Position numbers and translations under genes: made by a program. Of a DNA stretch of 64,000 bases, positions 33,501-43,443 are shown piece by piece. Each line of letters opens with the position of its first letter. The stretch's first letter is position 1. The DNA comes from Acestrorhynchus altus (taxonomy: Eukaryota; Chordata; Actinopteri; Characiformes; Acestrorhynchidae): assembly GCA_034509495.1 (NCBI GenBank), contig CM067522.1:13021171-13085170 (forward strand), given 5' to 3'. The notes under the pieces are model-generated. The model was not told where the DNA came from. It saw only the letters and a list, made by a program, of their open reading frames with translations, and ran no database searches.

Positions 33501-35314
33501 TGGCTCAGTAGTGTAATGCACAAGCACCATGATCTGAGGATCGCAGGTTTAAATCCTGGGTCATGCTGGTTGCCATCTGCTGCTGGAGTCTGAGAGAGCA
33601 AAATTGGCCATGCTCTCTCTGGGTTGGTAGGTGACGCATCAATCCCAATCAGCCGTTGTATTGGAGCTGGGGACCCAACACTTCATATGTATCGGCAGAG
33701 GCGTGTGCTTGTCTTCTCCCTCCTAGCGTCAGGAGCATCTTATGTGATAGGGGGAGAGTCTTACTGGGGTTGGGTAATGGCACTTCGTAATTAGGGAAAA
33801 TTGAATAATGAATACTGAATAACGTGCCTTTATTAGAGCTTGAACACATGCTCAGAGATAAGTCCTCAGTCTCTGGAACTCTTGATTGCTCCTGTGATGC
33901 TGGTGAAGATGAAACTCAAGCACCGGGACAGATAGAGTAGAGGAGGAGTTGAGCAGGCAGAGGGGGCCACCATTATAAATAAGAATCTGTTCTTAATGGC
34001 CTGCCAGGTTTAAAAGTATAAATGAAAAAAGGGCAGAGCCTAGCTAGGGAGCAGAAAAATCTTGTTTCCTCAAGATTGAAACAGAATGTTATTTAAAAAC
34101 TTGAATGAATGAATGAATGAATGAATGAATGATATTGCCTCAGCCCATATTCTGCTCTGTGTATATCCCGATATATAAATAGCAATATATTGCCCAGTCT
34201 TAAGCCAAGCCATTGTTTAGCAACAGCGCTCAGAGGAGGAATACAATGGAAAAAATATACAACTAGGAAAGCGCTTCTTGATTCAGATTGCTTGCCCAGA
34301 ATTAATTGTTGTATAAATAAAGGTGTTGATGATCTAAAGTGTGTGAATGAGACAGAGCAAGAAATAGCCTGTAATCAAAGAACCTAGATTAGCTGGGGAG
34401 TGGATTCATGTCTTACGAGTTCAAGGTTTCTTCATGGCAGGATGGAAGCCTCTCTGCTGTGCCTTCAAGTGTTGACATATTCTCTTTTATGCTCATGATT
34501 ATCACAGCTGCTCTGTGAATATACAGTGCATATATGTATTTATAGTACAGTACTGAGGTTTACGGCACCTAAAACATTACAGAAACGCATTCATCTCAGT
34601 GATTGCTTGTAATGCCACATGTAATCAAACATTAAACACAGTAAAAAAAAATAACAGGGATTTCTCATTGTGAGGAAAGTAGGTTGTATACTTGGAGGCC
34701 CAACCGGCTGATTTACCAACCAGGTGTTAGATGATAACTATAAATAATACGGATGTGGAGATGTGTTCATGATCACAGCAGGGTGCTGATCAAGTTGTTT
34801 TGCTCATTGATGTTATGTTCCAAACTTTCATTAACCTTGCTTAATGCTGCTGTGACTGAGAAAATATCCATTAATGGCATCTTGAGGACATCAGATGGTG
34901 CTCGGACCACTGTGATTGAAATAAAAATCAGAATGGGATTGATATTGTTGGAGCGATGTTGTAGGAGAAAGGGGAAATGAAAGCGTGGATGGAACTTGTT
35001 GCCCTGACTTTCACTTTAATAAGCAGTGTGAACAATAACTGCAGCACACTTGTCTAGGTTATCTTTAGGCCGTGTGTATGTGTGCATGTGTTTGAGGGTC
35101 AAAGGTCTGGGTGTGACACTTCTCATAGTAAATCTTGCACCCCCCCCCCCGCACACACACACACCACCACCCTGTCTGTCAGAGACTTTTAAATATAGTG
35201 CTCCCTCTTTCAGTATCACTGACTGAGGCCACTGCTGTTTGGCACTCAGAGGATATCTGAGAGCATGAATTTGCTGGACTGTTAACCACATTTTCATCAG
35301 GAGATGAGAGCACA

Positions 35315-35388
<74 letters not shown>

Positions 35389-37172
35389 TGTGAGAAAGTA
35401 AAACACATATTGCATTAGTGTAGTATTAGTATGGCTTGTGCTAACTGAGCTGGAGGTTGGCATTTCAGGTCCAGCAAGTCAAAATCCATCCCAGGATTTT
35501 GTTCTGACTGCCTGGACTTGAAATGCTCATCCCTGAACTGAGCTTTCCACCTATTATTAGCATTTTGTGTAGATTACTCTTAGAGATTTGCAATGCTGAT
35601 ATGTCCAAGTCAAAATGTATAATGTCACAGTATGCTGTCCTGTATATAGTGGTCATTCATCCTGCAATAACTTTTATATTAATAAAATAAAAATAATATA
35701 TATAAATATTTTTTAAGAAAATCTTATTTTACATATATTTAACTGAAGAAAATACTTAAGTAAATAATTGGAGAAAATTCTAAGGAAATAATTAAGACTT
35801 TTAAGAGTATATTTGATGTGTTTTTTTTTTTTTGTTTTTATTTATGCTTTGTATGCGTCATGTTTCTCCTGTTTCCCTGCAGTAATGAGCTGTGAAGCAG
35901 CCACACAGACTGAACTGAGTCCTGGCACAGGGCCAACAGAACAGGCCATGGTCACCCTGCGGCGGGGGAAGGGCCCCCGGCGGCCACGGCCCTCCTCCAT
36001 GGTGGACTACCAGAGCTACAGGGACACCAAGCTGCTTGTAGCCCGCTTCCTGCAGCAGTCCTCGTGCAGCCTGACCCCTGAGGTCCAGGAGCTGCTCAAC
36101 AGCATCAAGACAGTGCTGCGCTCAGATGAAGAGCACATGGAGGAGGCTGTGCGCTGCGCCAGTTTCATTGACCAGGTGAGACACAAACTAACGCTGTGAT
36201 GTCCCAACATGTTCCATAGTAACTGGTGCTCTTTTGTTCCCTGTGGTGATAATGTAATGGTAACCTCCAGAGTGTAGCTGAAGTATTGTTATTCGTAGTG
36301 AATGTTTGTTATGACAGTAAATATTCACACTGAATCGGCAGCAGGACTGTATGTAGTGTGTCTTTGCAGTATCATTTATGACTTCATAATTCACTTGCGA
36401 GTAGTTTGTGAAATCCTGCTGGTGTGGGTTTGTTCCTGTTTCCTTCTTTTGAATGAAGCTATTTTAGTGTCAATGACCGTTGAGAATCATCAGGCTGCAA
36501 ATTACAATCCAGGGGTCCGGATTCACTTACAGAAGATCTGACGATAAACACCTCAAAGGTTCCTGAAAGGGGAGTTTCAGCGTAACTTAGTTTTGGGAGA
36601 TGGACCACTCCCCAATCTCTCCTCTCCTCTCCACTCCCCAACCTCTCCTCTCCTCTCCACTCCCCAACCTCTCCTCTCCTCTCCACTCCCCAACCTCTCC
36701 TCTCCTCTCCTCTCCTCTCCTCTCCTGCCTATATAAACCATCCTTACTCATTTCCACAAACTCTAATGAAGCATTTTTTCCTGAAGATTAGAATTTTGGT
36801 GAAATTGCTGTGAAACAGGAGTTTGGGGTTAAGTTATAGTATTTTAAGTTTTGCATTACGTCAATAAAATTGACACTGCCTTTTTGTCTCCAGGTCATCA
36901 CAGGGTCAGACGGTCATTCAACACGTGTGGCCAATGTTAGGCAGCCGCAACTGGTCTGCTCCTCAAACACACTGCCACTGCGAAAGAGGCCTGGCCTTCT
37001 ACACCTGCGCAGCTGTGGGGATCTCAGCACCTTCACCTGGGCCGAACTACGGGGGGGCAGCTCGTCCCGTTCACACACCACCTCTCGGACGGGCTCTCGG
37101 ACAGGATCACACCATCAAGGGCAGGAGCGGCCACATAGTCTGATTGGAGTGTCCAGAGAAACCGTTCTCTGA
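16080..37172 (+). CDS. entrep1: ENTREP1/FAM189A2, endosomal four-pass membrane protein (11 exons, 590 aa)
   Basis: Exons 16080-16388, 18199-18255, 20228-20338, 23999-24118, 24307-24414, 25669-25802, 27060-27192, 28416-28494, 29382-29531, 35883-36175 and 36894-37172 join in frame to 590 codons plus stop. Hydrophobic segments lie near residues 61-84, 102-116, 120-145 and 201-225, with a Cys-rich loop (146-199) between the third and fourth, a CD20-like four-pass layout. The cytoplasmic tail carries PPSY (263-266) and PPPY (309-312), PPxY motifs that in the family recruit WW-domain HECT ligases such as ITCH, linking it to epsin-dependent endocytic sorting. The tail also has RRSNSDPVLLD near 390. 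The assignment to the A2 member rests on convergence with apba1, as in human FAM189A2-APBA1; FAM189A1 pairs with APBA2. Confidence 0.88.
16389..18198. other. entrep1 intron 1
   Basis: 1.8 kb with a SINE fragment at 17555-17765 and otherwise unique-looking AT-rich sequence. No other gene is visible. Confidence 0.6.
17555..17765 (+). mobile_element. tRNA-related SINE fragment, second family
   Basis: Contains a B-box-like ggtttgattccc, then gagcaaggcacttaactg, ggatagggctgcccaccact and cattgcccctagtgtgtgca, a common fish SINE body. A scrap of the same family is at 14160-14185. Confidence 0.6.
18199..18255 (+). CDS. entrep1: entrep1 exon 2
   Basis: 57-bp phase-0 exon, acceptor tctccgcag, donor gtacgt, encoding VILSGIIGLTTWKRPMLLL: end of the second membrane segment and start of the third. 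Confidence 0.85.
19100..19930 (+). mobile_element. Tc1-like transposon relic with decayed transposase
   Basis: With stops and frameshifts tolerated, the plus strand gives SEWQQVICSDESCFC, matching the catalytic-core SDESRF block of Tc1-like transposases, then ENVWDV and a LQSLQEL C-terminal block. The 3' end (gacgctacttctatatttgt, ctcaataaatatggccca) is shared with 10300-10445 and 61440-61500. Non-functional. Confidence 0.6.
20021..20043. repeat. poly-T run
   Basis: About 22 uninterrupted T residues in entrep1 intron 2. Confidence 0.9.
20228..20338 (+). CDS. entrep1: entrep1 exon 3
   Basis: 111-bp phase-0 exon, acceptor cttccttag, donor gtgaga. It encodes the third membrane segment (VNLFVLLSVVCILLNLAGF) and the start of the Cys-containing loop. 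Confidence 0.88.
21905..22225 (+). mobile_element. TGGACACC-tipped element, internal fragment
   Basis: Body blocks gcaaatgcacaaacagcttg, gcccccagcattgaactgtg, gaactgtgtcttctggaatg and atttttgggatgagttgggg are present; the tips are missing. Confidence 0.6.
23185..23250 (-). mobile_element. retroposon 3' tail, minus strand
   Basis: On the minus strand this reads aatttccctctgggattaat then aaagtattcc, related to the tail at 14595-14706. Confidence 0.5.
23832..23941. repeat. A-rich run plus TA and GTGA repeats
   Basis: A-rich stretch, then alternating TA, then (gtga)n, ending about 57 bp before the entrep1 exon 4 acceptor. Confidence 0.9.
23999..24118 (+). CDS. entrep1: entrep1 exon 4
   Basis: 120-bp phase-0 exon, acceptor tattgcag, encoding the loop SNEGDICNCCADSPSSQCQE and onward. 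Five of its 40 residues are Cys, suggesting disulfides in a luminal or extracellular loop. Confidence 0.87.
24307..24414 (+). CDS. entrep1: entrep1 exon 5
   Basis: 108-bp phase-0 exon, acceptor gttccag, donor gtaaga, encoding the fourth membrane segment (VLFALCALNALTTAVCLIAA). Confidence 0.88.
24925..25260 (-). mobile_element. ctgggcaatat-type repeat, reverse copy
   Basis: Ends in atatctcccagctttac and contains gcggagaggagcagtgtagag and atatcctgctctatttat. The reverse complement matches the copies at 57862 and 60938 in order. Confidence 0.6.
25669..25802 (+). CDS. entrep1: entrep1 exon 6
   Basis: 134-bp exon, acceptor tctggcag, donor gtaaca. It encodes an acidic start of the cytoplasmic tail and the first PPxY motif (APPPSYFSTFYSY). 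Confidence 0.87.
26562..26623. repeat. (CA)n microsatellite
   Basis: About 60 bp of pure CA in entrep1 intron 6. Confidence 0.97.
27060..27192 (+). CDS. entrep1: entrep1 exon 7
   Basis: 133-bp exon, acceptor ctcaacag, donor gtaagc. It encodes VFGDSVIPLPHIYGARIKGV and the second PPxY motif (LDPPPPYEAV). Confidence 0.88.
27193..28415. other. entrep1 intron 7
   Basis: 1.2 kb of AT-rich intron with no recognisable repeat family or gene. Confidence 0.5.
28416..28494 (+). CDS. entrep1: entrep1 exon 8
   Basis: 79-bp exon, acceptor tatatcag, donor gtaaac, encoding AQDSELQVTELTERLSHCSE and onward in the disordered tail. Confidence 0.8.
29118..29340 (+). mobile_element. interspersed DNA-element fragment
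   Basis: Begins acagtggaatgcaaatgtttg and ggggacccctgc, the start of a widespread fish repeat of the type gtgcaaaagtttgggcacccc. Limits and family are uncertain. Confidence 0.4.
29382..29531 (+). CDS. entrep1: entrep1 exon 9
   Basis: 150-bp exon, acceptor cactcag, donor gtattc. It encodes a Pro-rich stretch and the basic-Ser motif RRSNSDPVLLDLAAK. Confidence 0.83.
29545..29780 (+). repeat. AT-rich interspersed repeat, copy 2
   Basis: Shares ggcttatagctcatgaaaat and flanking order with 1040-1285. It starts 14 bp after the entrep1 exon 9 donor. Confidence 0.5.
30449..30521. repeat. (TAA)n microsatellite
   Basis: Two runs of TAA/AAT repeats, the second about 40 bp. Confidence 0.93.
30570..31990 (-). 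pseudogene. decayed hAT-superfamily transposase
   Basis: Minus-strand fragments in collinear order resemble a hAT transposase: KVKKTIAEKLESVIPADIWL (31550-31738), a VYFFATMLDPQFDSW segment (31025-31294) and the C-terminal dimerisation motif SSAPTERVFSMGGLIMR (30574-30768). Stops, frameshifts and a SINE insertion (30790-30995) separate them. It lies in entrep1 intron 9, antisense to the gene. Confidence 0.7.
30790..30995 (-). mobile_element. tRNA-derived SINE fragment, copy 2
   Basis: Contains gaggccagttaccccaccca, cgactgcctttttccaactg and gccagcgtgctcggaatg, matching the minus-strand copy at 52745-53140. The tRNA-like head is missing. It interrupts the hAT relic. Confidence 0.55.
33016..33494. 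mobile_element. short hAT-like inverted-repeat element
   Basis: Left end gcccttttccaccaacatgg and right end gttcttttggtggaaaaatg are inverted repeats bounding about 480 bp. A second ttttccaccaac occurs inside. A SINE abuts it on the right. Confidence 0.6.
33498..33836 (+). mobile_element. tRNA-derived SINE, best copy
   Basis: A box tggctcagtagt and B box ggtttaaatcc have correct tRNA-like spacing. The body follows (tgggtcatgctggttgcc, gagagagcaaaattggcc, ggagctggggaccc) and the tail ends gaataatgaatactgaataa. Confidence 0.8.
33845..34202 (-). mobile_element. ctgggcaatat-type repeat, reverse copy
   Basis: Contains gagtagaggaggagttgagc, ctcaagattgaaacagaatg and, at its end, gcaatatattgcccagtctt. 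It directly follows the SINE and encloses a GAAT microsatellite. Confidence 0.6.
34102..34131. repeat. (GAAT)n microsatellite
   Basis: About seven gaat units. Confidence 0.95.
34203..35882. other. rest of entrep1 intron 9
   Basis: Unique-looking intron with a C-run (35141) and a CA microsatellite at 35311-35386. No gene recognised. Confidence 0.55.
35311..35386. repeat. (CA)n microsatellite
   Basis: About 75 bp of CA with a few CG interruptions at the ends. Confidence 0.97.
35883..36175 (+). CDS. entrep1: entrep1 exon 10
   Basis: 293-bp exon, acceptor ccctgcag, donor gtgaga. It encodes MSCEAATQTELSPGTGPTEQ and later a helical block (LLVARFLQQSSCSLTPEVQE) typical of the family C-terminal half. 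Confidence 0.86.
36606..36726. repeat. 26-bp pyrimidine minisatellite
   Basis: Four to five units of ctccactccccaacctctcc plus tctc, then a (ctctc)n tail. It is strictly pyrimidine on the plus strand apart from A residues, and lies about 170 bp before the entrep1 exon 11 acceptor. Confidence 0.93.
36894..37172 (+). CDS. entrep1: entrep1 exon 11 (terminal)
   Basis: 279-bp last coding exon, acceptor gtctccag, ending in TGA at 37170-37172. It encodes VITGSDGHSTRVANVRQPQL through a Ser/Gly/Arg-rich C-terminus ending SRETVL. Confidence 0.86.
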   Translation, partial: VITGSDGHSTRVANVRQPQLVCSSNTLPLRKRPGLLHLRSCGDLSTFTWAELRGGSSSRSHTTSRTGSRTGSHHQGQERPHSLIGVSRETVL

Positions 37173-37417
37173 AAGCTGGAGAGACTTTTCTGTGACTTTC
37201 AGTTTGTTTTTTTCCCAATTTTATTTTGTACAGATGTGGGAGTTTGTTGGATGCCAGAACAGCAGTCATTCTCGCTGGATGTGAAGGATTTTGTTTTGTT
37301 TTGTTTTTTGTTGGAAATGATGCAATGTTTCAGGTAAACACTGGAAAATAGATGAACTTTCAGTTTTTATGCAAAAAGTCTGTACTGTTAGATATCTTTA
37401 ATACAAGTTTATAGTGA

Positions 37418-37423
37418 AATAAA
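37418..37423 (+). terminator. polyadenylation signal of entrep1
   Basis: First AATAAA after the stop codon, 246 bp downstream, giving a short 3' UTR. Later signals could also be used. Confidence 0.5.
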
Positions 37424-37447
37424 AGGAGAAAGGAGGAAATTCATGGC

Positions 37448-37545
37448 TTAAACCAGTGTTTCTCAACCCTGGTCCTAAAAGTTACCCCTAAAATATGGAG
37501 GGTTGGGGTGCCTCAAGGACCAGAGTTGAGAAACACTGTCTTAAA
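37448..37545. mobile_element. 98-bp hairpin MITE
   Basis: Arms ccagtgtttctcaaccctgg and accagagttgagaaacactg are inverted repeats of about 28 bp around a short centre. It starts 25 bp after the AATAAA signal of entrep1. Confidence 0.8.
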
Positions 37546-38780
37546 TAATCCCAGGCTTTACTTGTCTGGAACATTTTTTACTATTTAATGAGTTTCGAAT
37601 TTGTTTTATTCTGAATATTTTAACCTTCTCTTCAGCATCCCATCTTCAGTCCTGATTGCTGAATTGAATGTTTATTGATGATGTGTCTTACACACCTGGC
37701 AGCAGAATGGTAGAGCTTATGTTATAAAAGTGGCTCAGTAAGTGAAGTGTCTGTGATGCAGACGGTTTGTCTGCTTGTCTATCAGTTAATATTTAAGACA
37801 TGAAAGCTTTGACAATCATGTACCTATTAAAATATTTTTTTTTTTCAAAAGGTATCTTGTTTTGCATTTGAAGCTCTTATATGGGGTTTTCACGCGTCTG
37901 GCAGAGTTTGTGCTTGTTTTGCTTTATTTTTTAGGCCTGAAAACACAAAATTGTTGTAACCACAGGGTTTTCAGACTCTGAGGATGTTCCTACTCATGTT
38001 CAATGGGATTAAAAGGGGATTTCCTTTGATAACAGTCTGGAACTGTACATGCTGCTGCTCAATCATGTTACTGGGTTGATGGAAAATGAATGGAGGGTTG
38101 ATCACTTTGGCCATTTTTAGACTTGATCAACTACAGAACTCTGATATTCACTTCTTTTTTGTAAAGTTCATCTGTGCTGTAAGGTGAATCAGTGTAAATA
38201 CTAGGGGGCTTGTTTTTGTCAGCTGGAAATGTGGGCGGGGCTAGTGTGTCATGTTGAATTTGTGAATGTTCTTTTGAACTGGTTCTTTTTGGTGAAGTTG
38301 CTCAAATGTTCAGCTGATGTAGCACCTGCACAACAGTTTTTATGATGCTTTGAGCAGAGACTGTAAGGACCTGGAGATCTGGTGGCTTTGGTTTGCAGCC
38401 CCCTCTGATAAGCGAAGCCTGGAATGATGGAAGACTGTGTTAGATGGAAGGCGTCTGGTGGTGGAGGGTTGCAAAGACTGTTGACACGTAAACAAGGTAG
38501 TTGGAATTCTAGGATGAGGGGCTTCAGGCACGTTCCTTCTCGCACAATCTTTCGTGCGCTACTACTTCTGTCATGGAAAAATATTTGTTTCTGTCAGGGG
38601 TGAACTGAGTTGAACCTCCCACTGCTATGAGTGAGTGAGACACCGGATTGTTCTTTAAACCATGATGATGCAACATTTTTAACAGCTTTACAGTAGTATT
38701 GCTTTTGGGTGCTTGTGTTCTACAGTCTGGTAGTGTCGACATGGTCTGCACACAAATTCAGGGCACACACTTATGTGTAC
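37546..38780. other. region between entrep1 and apba1 3' ends
   Basis: 1.2 kb without a supportable gene or repeat family; it may be an extended entrep1 3' UTR. Confidence 0.45.
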
Positions 38781-39236
38781 AATACATGGACAAAAGAATT
38801 GGGACACCTGCTCTTTCATTGTTCTTTAAAAATCAATGCTTTTATTGGAGTACCTGTCTATACTGTCCAGGGAAGGCTTTTTAACCTGAATTTGGAGTGT
38901 TGCTTTGAGGATTTGATTGCATTCAGTGACCAGAGCAACAGTGTGGTCAGGATATTAGATGGTAATCACAACACTTCATGCTCAACTCATCCCAAAAGTA
39001 CTGGATGGAGAAACATCATTCCAAAGAACACAGTCCCATAGCTCAATGCTGGTGGGCTTTATACTCCTATAGTTCATGCCTGGCATCTGATATCTACTCC
39101 AGAGTGTCTTATTCTATTGGCCATCCTTCTTTACAAGGACTAGATAAACTACTATATGCGTTTACATGTCTGTGTTGGCTTAACTTTGCTGAATGCATTC
39201 ATTACAAGGGGTGTCCACATACATTTGGATGCAAAA
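38781..39236 (-). mobile_element. TGGACACC-tipped element, near full-length copy
   Basis: Runs from acatggacaaaagaattgggacacc to aaggggtgtccacatacatttgg, about 455 bp, with clear inverted ends. Located between the convergent 3' ends of entrep1 and apba1. Confidence 0.75.
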
Positions 39237-39330
39237 ATGCTACATTTGAATGTCACTAATGATAACTGTTTAGTGCATTTCCCCTTTAAAATAAGAAAGA
39301 AGCATGTGTTTGTACTTCATCAGTAAGTCA

Positions 39331-39336
39331 TTTATT
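39331..39336 (-). terminator. candidate distal polyadenylation signal of apba1
   Basis: TTTATT on the plus strand is AATAAA for the minus-strand gene, 4.0 kb beyond the stop. A long 3' UTR would fit mammalian APBA1. Several closer signals also exist. Confidence 0.35.
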
Positions 39337-40613
39337 GTTGTAAATACTGTTACAAACATTCCCGCTATGGCAAAGGAATGTGGCTCAATAATTCATCACG
39401 GAAAAGCTAGCAAATAAATAAACAATGCCATTGCTTTACAGAAAGTGTTTCTATTTCTTTACCTTTAGACATAGAGACAAACATAGATATAAGTTTAATT
39501 ACATTCAGAGCGAGTGCATAATAAACACTAAGTCAAACCCACAGCAACCACTTACTCTCCTGTTCTTCTCTTAACTCTCTACACAGCACAACTTGGCCAG
39601 ACCCTGTGTCCGACTCTGTCAGTCCACACTCCTACACATCACCACAATCCACGTGTTCAAGGTCCATGTGTTTAATATATACAAGGGGGATTTCTTTCCT
39701 GACAACTCATCACTTCATAACTGATCAGAACCCACATCAACAAGCCACCTACGGAAACTACAGCAACTCACTGAGCAACGTTCTACCTAAAACCACCGGA
39801 ATCATTAAAGCTCGCTAACTTTGCCAGGTTTGTCACAGAGATGTCCTGTTTTTCATACATTGTCGACAGTGCAGAAGTCCTGGGACACTGAACATTGTAC
39901 TTTGAGGTGTGAGGTTGTTAACATTGCTCAGAGACTCCAAACAGCAGCGGAATTGCTGCATCTGGCTGCCGTAGATAGGAAATAGAGTTGAACTTTGATG
40001 TGAACAGGACATTTCATGTAATTTTTTTATTCCACATAGTACTGTAACTTTTCACATTCGGTTCAGTTCAAATGAGATTATACATATAGTGCCTTTTGCA
40101 AAGGATATTATCTCACAATGCAGCTAAATGCAGCAATGAACCATCATATCATATCATCATATAAAGAGAAAAAAACGATCTCAGTTTCAGCCAAATGGAG
40201 ATCCCTCGGATGTGTTTCATTTCTACATGTCCCTGAAGCATTTCATTTCATACATGAAATACTCTAGGATGGAGGGAAACACCCGCTTATCATTCTTAAC
40301 TGTACATACTGTATATAATATCTATATATATTTATATATATATATTTCCAGCTGTTTTTTATGGTGGAATAATGTCATCACACATCACACCCACTACAAG
40401 CAGAAATGGCAATGCATATCTGTGACATGACAGACCATGCTTAACCGAAAAAAAGTAAGGAAGAAAGAAAAAGAAAGTAATAAACCACCAATAGTAAGGC
40501 CAGAATGTAGGTGGAATACACCTACAACCATCTGTGCAGAAGAGCCACCAAGGGATCCAATATGATGCAGTACCTTTACAGCCAGTTCTGAGGCATTCTC
40601 AATGTCAATTTAC

Positions 40614-41150
40614 ACCTTTCAGCCATAACATTAACACCATTTCCTTGTTTCTACATTGTCCATTTAGCTGCTCTAACCATAAGGAGCTCTTTGTAGTTCT
40701 GTAATTACACTGTAGTCCATCTGTTTCTCTGCATTCTTAACCATTGTTCAGTTGTTCACAGAGCAGATATTATGCAGGTGGTGGGTCATTCTCAGCACTG
40801 ATGAGGTGGCATGACCTGGATGGAGTTATTAAACACCTCAATGCCACTGCTGGACTGAATGTATTCATCCAACCAGAAATATTCAGCTAACAGCATCCTG
40901 TTGGCAGCGTCACATGAGCACTATAGAAGCATGTGAGGAAACCGCAACAACAGATGAGCTATAGGATCTACAAGGTGGAGAAACCATGTGGGAGTGTCGA
41001 ACATGTTGAAGAACTCCATGTCAGCGTCACTGCAGTGCTGAGAATGTATTTTTAGTGGTGGTCTTGTGGTGTATGGTAAACAGAGGCAAAATGGATAATG
41101 GGTGTAGAAACAAGGATCTGTGTAAATAATTAACAGTACCATTTACATTG
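40614..41150. mobile_element. palindromic fish DNA element, internally deleted
   Basis: Left end ttcagccataacattaacac and ccttgtttctacattgtcc; right end atggataatgggtgtagaaa and caaggatctg are inverted. Internal blocks (gtggtgggtcattctcagca, cactgcagtgctgagaatg) match a widespread otophysan repeat of over 1 kb. Confidence 0.65.
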
Positions 41151-41324
41151 CAATACAGTGTGTGTAGTTGTCTAGTGAAGGTCACGTAAAAAGATTCAAA
41201 GGTACTTCCTCAAGGAGAAGGAGAAGTATGCAGTGTGTGCTCTACAAGAATTGGAAGGGTACCATGAGACACAAAGTGAGTAGCTTGTGCAAGACATTGC
41301 AATACGATTCCAGAAAAAAAAAAA

Positions 41325-41353
41325 CAAGCAAACAAACAAACAAACAAACAAAA
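41325..41353. repeat. (CAAA)n run
   Basis: Six to seven caaa units after an A run. Confidence 0.9.
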
Positions 41354-43371
41354 CTAAACAGTTGGTCTTGATTTAAAGTGCATCACATATATGATGTGAC
41401 TCTTAACAGCTCGGCAGCTTCGTACCAGAGGTGGGTGGTGACTAGTTACACTAGTTAACATGCATTCAGGTAAAATAGTGATGGATTTGTCTGAGTTTTT
41501 TGAAATTGTACTACGTTTACTTCTTTATGAAGAAAGCATTTCTTACGCTGTTCCACTTCATTTACATTTTATTAGTCATTTCTTTATTTTAGCATTAAAA
41601 AGAGAATCGAGACTAACGAACTTCAGCTCCTTTGCTGATACTTCTTACTTTTTGTGGAATGATGTTTTGAGTTGAGTCACTACTTCACTAAAGTAACAAT
41701 ACCGTGAAGATGGTTTAGGCTATTCTACCTTATAGGCTTTATGCTAATAGTGCTGCTGAAGCCCAAAGACGGGCCAAGCTTTTGGTGCACAAATGGTGCA
41801 AAATGTGCAAACCCTGATGTGCTTATCTCCTTAAATCAGTTTGTTACAGCTGTCAAAGAGCTATTATTTTAGACAGATTAGTTTTAACCTACAGTAGGCT
41901 ATCCCTTTAGCCGAGTTCCCTGAAAGAGCTTGTGGGATTAGTTCACAGACCTAGACTCAAAAGACTGGTACAGAAATCTGAAACTAGGTTGAGAAGTGGG
42001 CAATATATTATATTGTAAAACAATAAATACCAGTGAATAAACTAATAATGTATGTAACAAATTCCTGAAGTCCAATGATGTTAGAATTGTACCAAAAAAC
42101 TAATGATGATTAAAAAAGTGATCTCAAATTGAAGAAAAAAAAAACAAACTAAGAAAATATCTTAAAGAAAAAGTCAGTATACGGCTTATAACTCTTTACA
42201 AACACAGGTTCCTTTGATTTTCAAGTATAAATTTCTAAAACTAAAATAAAATACAAATGTGAACAAATAAAATAGCAGTCGTCCTTAAAAAAAACAAGAA
42301 AAAAAAATAAAAAGCACATATGTTCTCTACACCAGGATACAGCAGAAAGTGTTCTGAGGTTCAGTCTTTCACTGCACAATATCAAATTGCACGTTGGGCC
42401 GAAATAAAACCTACTTTCAGAAAACTGGATCTGAATTCAGCTACACGTCATGCAAAAACAACAATCAATGCTGACCAAAATTCTGAATTGCTGAAATAAT
42501 TTAACAACCAACTCATTTCCAATCATTTGGTCATTATTTACCTTCCCATGAAACTTAAATTGTCTTTTCACATTATTAAATGAAGAGGTCAAAGATCTAT
42601 TCAATCAGCTCCTCTATGATAAACCATGGACTCTACAATCCCGATTTGATTTTCCTCTTTCAGCATATGGCATCGTCATTTTTAAGGCATTAGCAGTCCA
42701 CACTGTTTGCTGTATACTGTATGGAATTCAGCATTTCCTCCCACCAACCAACCTTCCCAGAGCCTTGTACTATTTACTCTAATTAGCCATTGTTAAAGGA
42801 ATGCACACTTGAAGAGCAGTTTTCAAATTTTTGGTCCACTTCTCCACACGCTTCCTCTTACAGCTGCCCTTTACAAAAAACAGCAGTGAAACACAATGAA
42901 GCTGGAATTTTTGATGGCTGCCAGGGTCAAATAAATAACAGGGAAATAAAAGTTCAATCTGCATTTTTCCAGGGAGAAAAACAGCTTTCACACACCTCAT
43001 GGCAAAAAACACAGATCCATAGGAACTTCAAACAGGGAGTTAATAGGGCTCGTAGAACAGAGGCATTTAGAAGGGCCACACGGTAAGTCCCCAAGATCTC
43101 ATTCTGTCTTTGTCTATCATCACTACTTTCCACCTGGATGGTCAGACATGTGCAGAAACACATGTTCAACACATCAAAGCAAAACACCACTGCGCTGCGG
43201 GAAAGAGAGAGAAGGAAATGGGAGGCAGGAGGGAGAAAGAACTTCATGGAAAATAGTGGTCATGGTTGAGAGAGCTCAGATCAATCATTCAGTCACCAGT
43301 CCATCTGAGTTCAGAAAAGGATAGAGGTTAGGTGAGGTGAGGAAAGGTTGGGTTGAGGATAGTACTGTGGT

Positions 43372-43443
43372 TTAAATGTAAACTGGTTGCTCCTGGGCTG
43401 TCAACAAGCGATACATGGCAGCAGGCATAGTCTTCATGTGAAT
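43372..43443 (-). CDS. apba1: apba1 exon 13 (terminal)
   Basis: 72-bp coding part, acceptor ccaaacag, encoding IHMKTMPAAMYRLLTAQEQP then VYI and a TAA stop at 43372-43374. The C-terminal tail is as in mammals and can fold back onto PDZ1 in the family. Confidence 0.94.
   Translation of the reverse strand: MHMKTMPAAMYRLLTAQEQPVYI

Larger units (their letters stand above)
39337..43371 (-). other. apba1: probable apba1 3' untranslated region
   Basis: 4.0 kb downstream of the apba1 stop with no splice-supported coding exon. It contains a DNA element (40614-41150) and a CAAA run (41325-41353). The extent is inferred from the lack of another gene and from long APBA1 3' UTRs in mammals. Confidence 0.45.

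Noticed and set aside
33498..33570. Functional tRNA gene
   Set aside because: A and B boxes are present but the sequence does not fold into a complete cloverleaf and continues into a SINE body found in other copies.
39606..39818. Small plus-strand ORF rich in Ser and Thr
   Set aside because: No homology, no splice or promoter context, and it lies in probable apba1 3' UTR on the opposite strand.
42954..43247. Possible extra exon (acceptor-like tttcccgcag, then an open frame) on the minus strand downstream of the apba1 stop
   Set aside because: The apba1 frame already ends at the conserved PVYI C-terminus, and this frame shows no homology I recognise; more likely 3' UTR.
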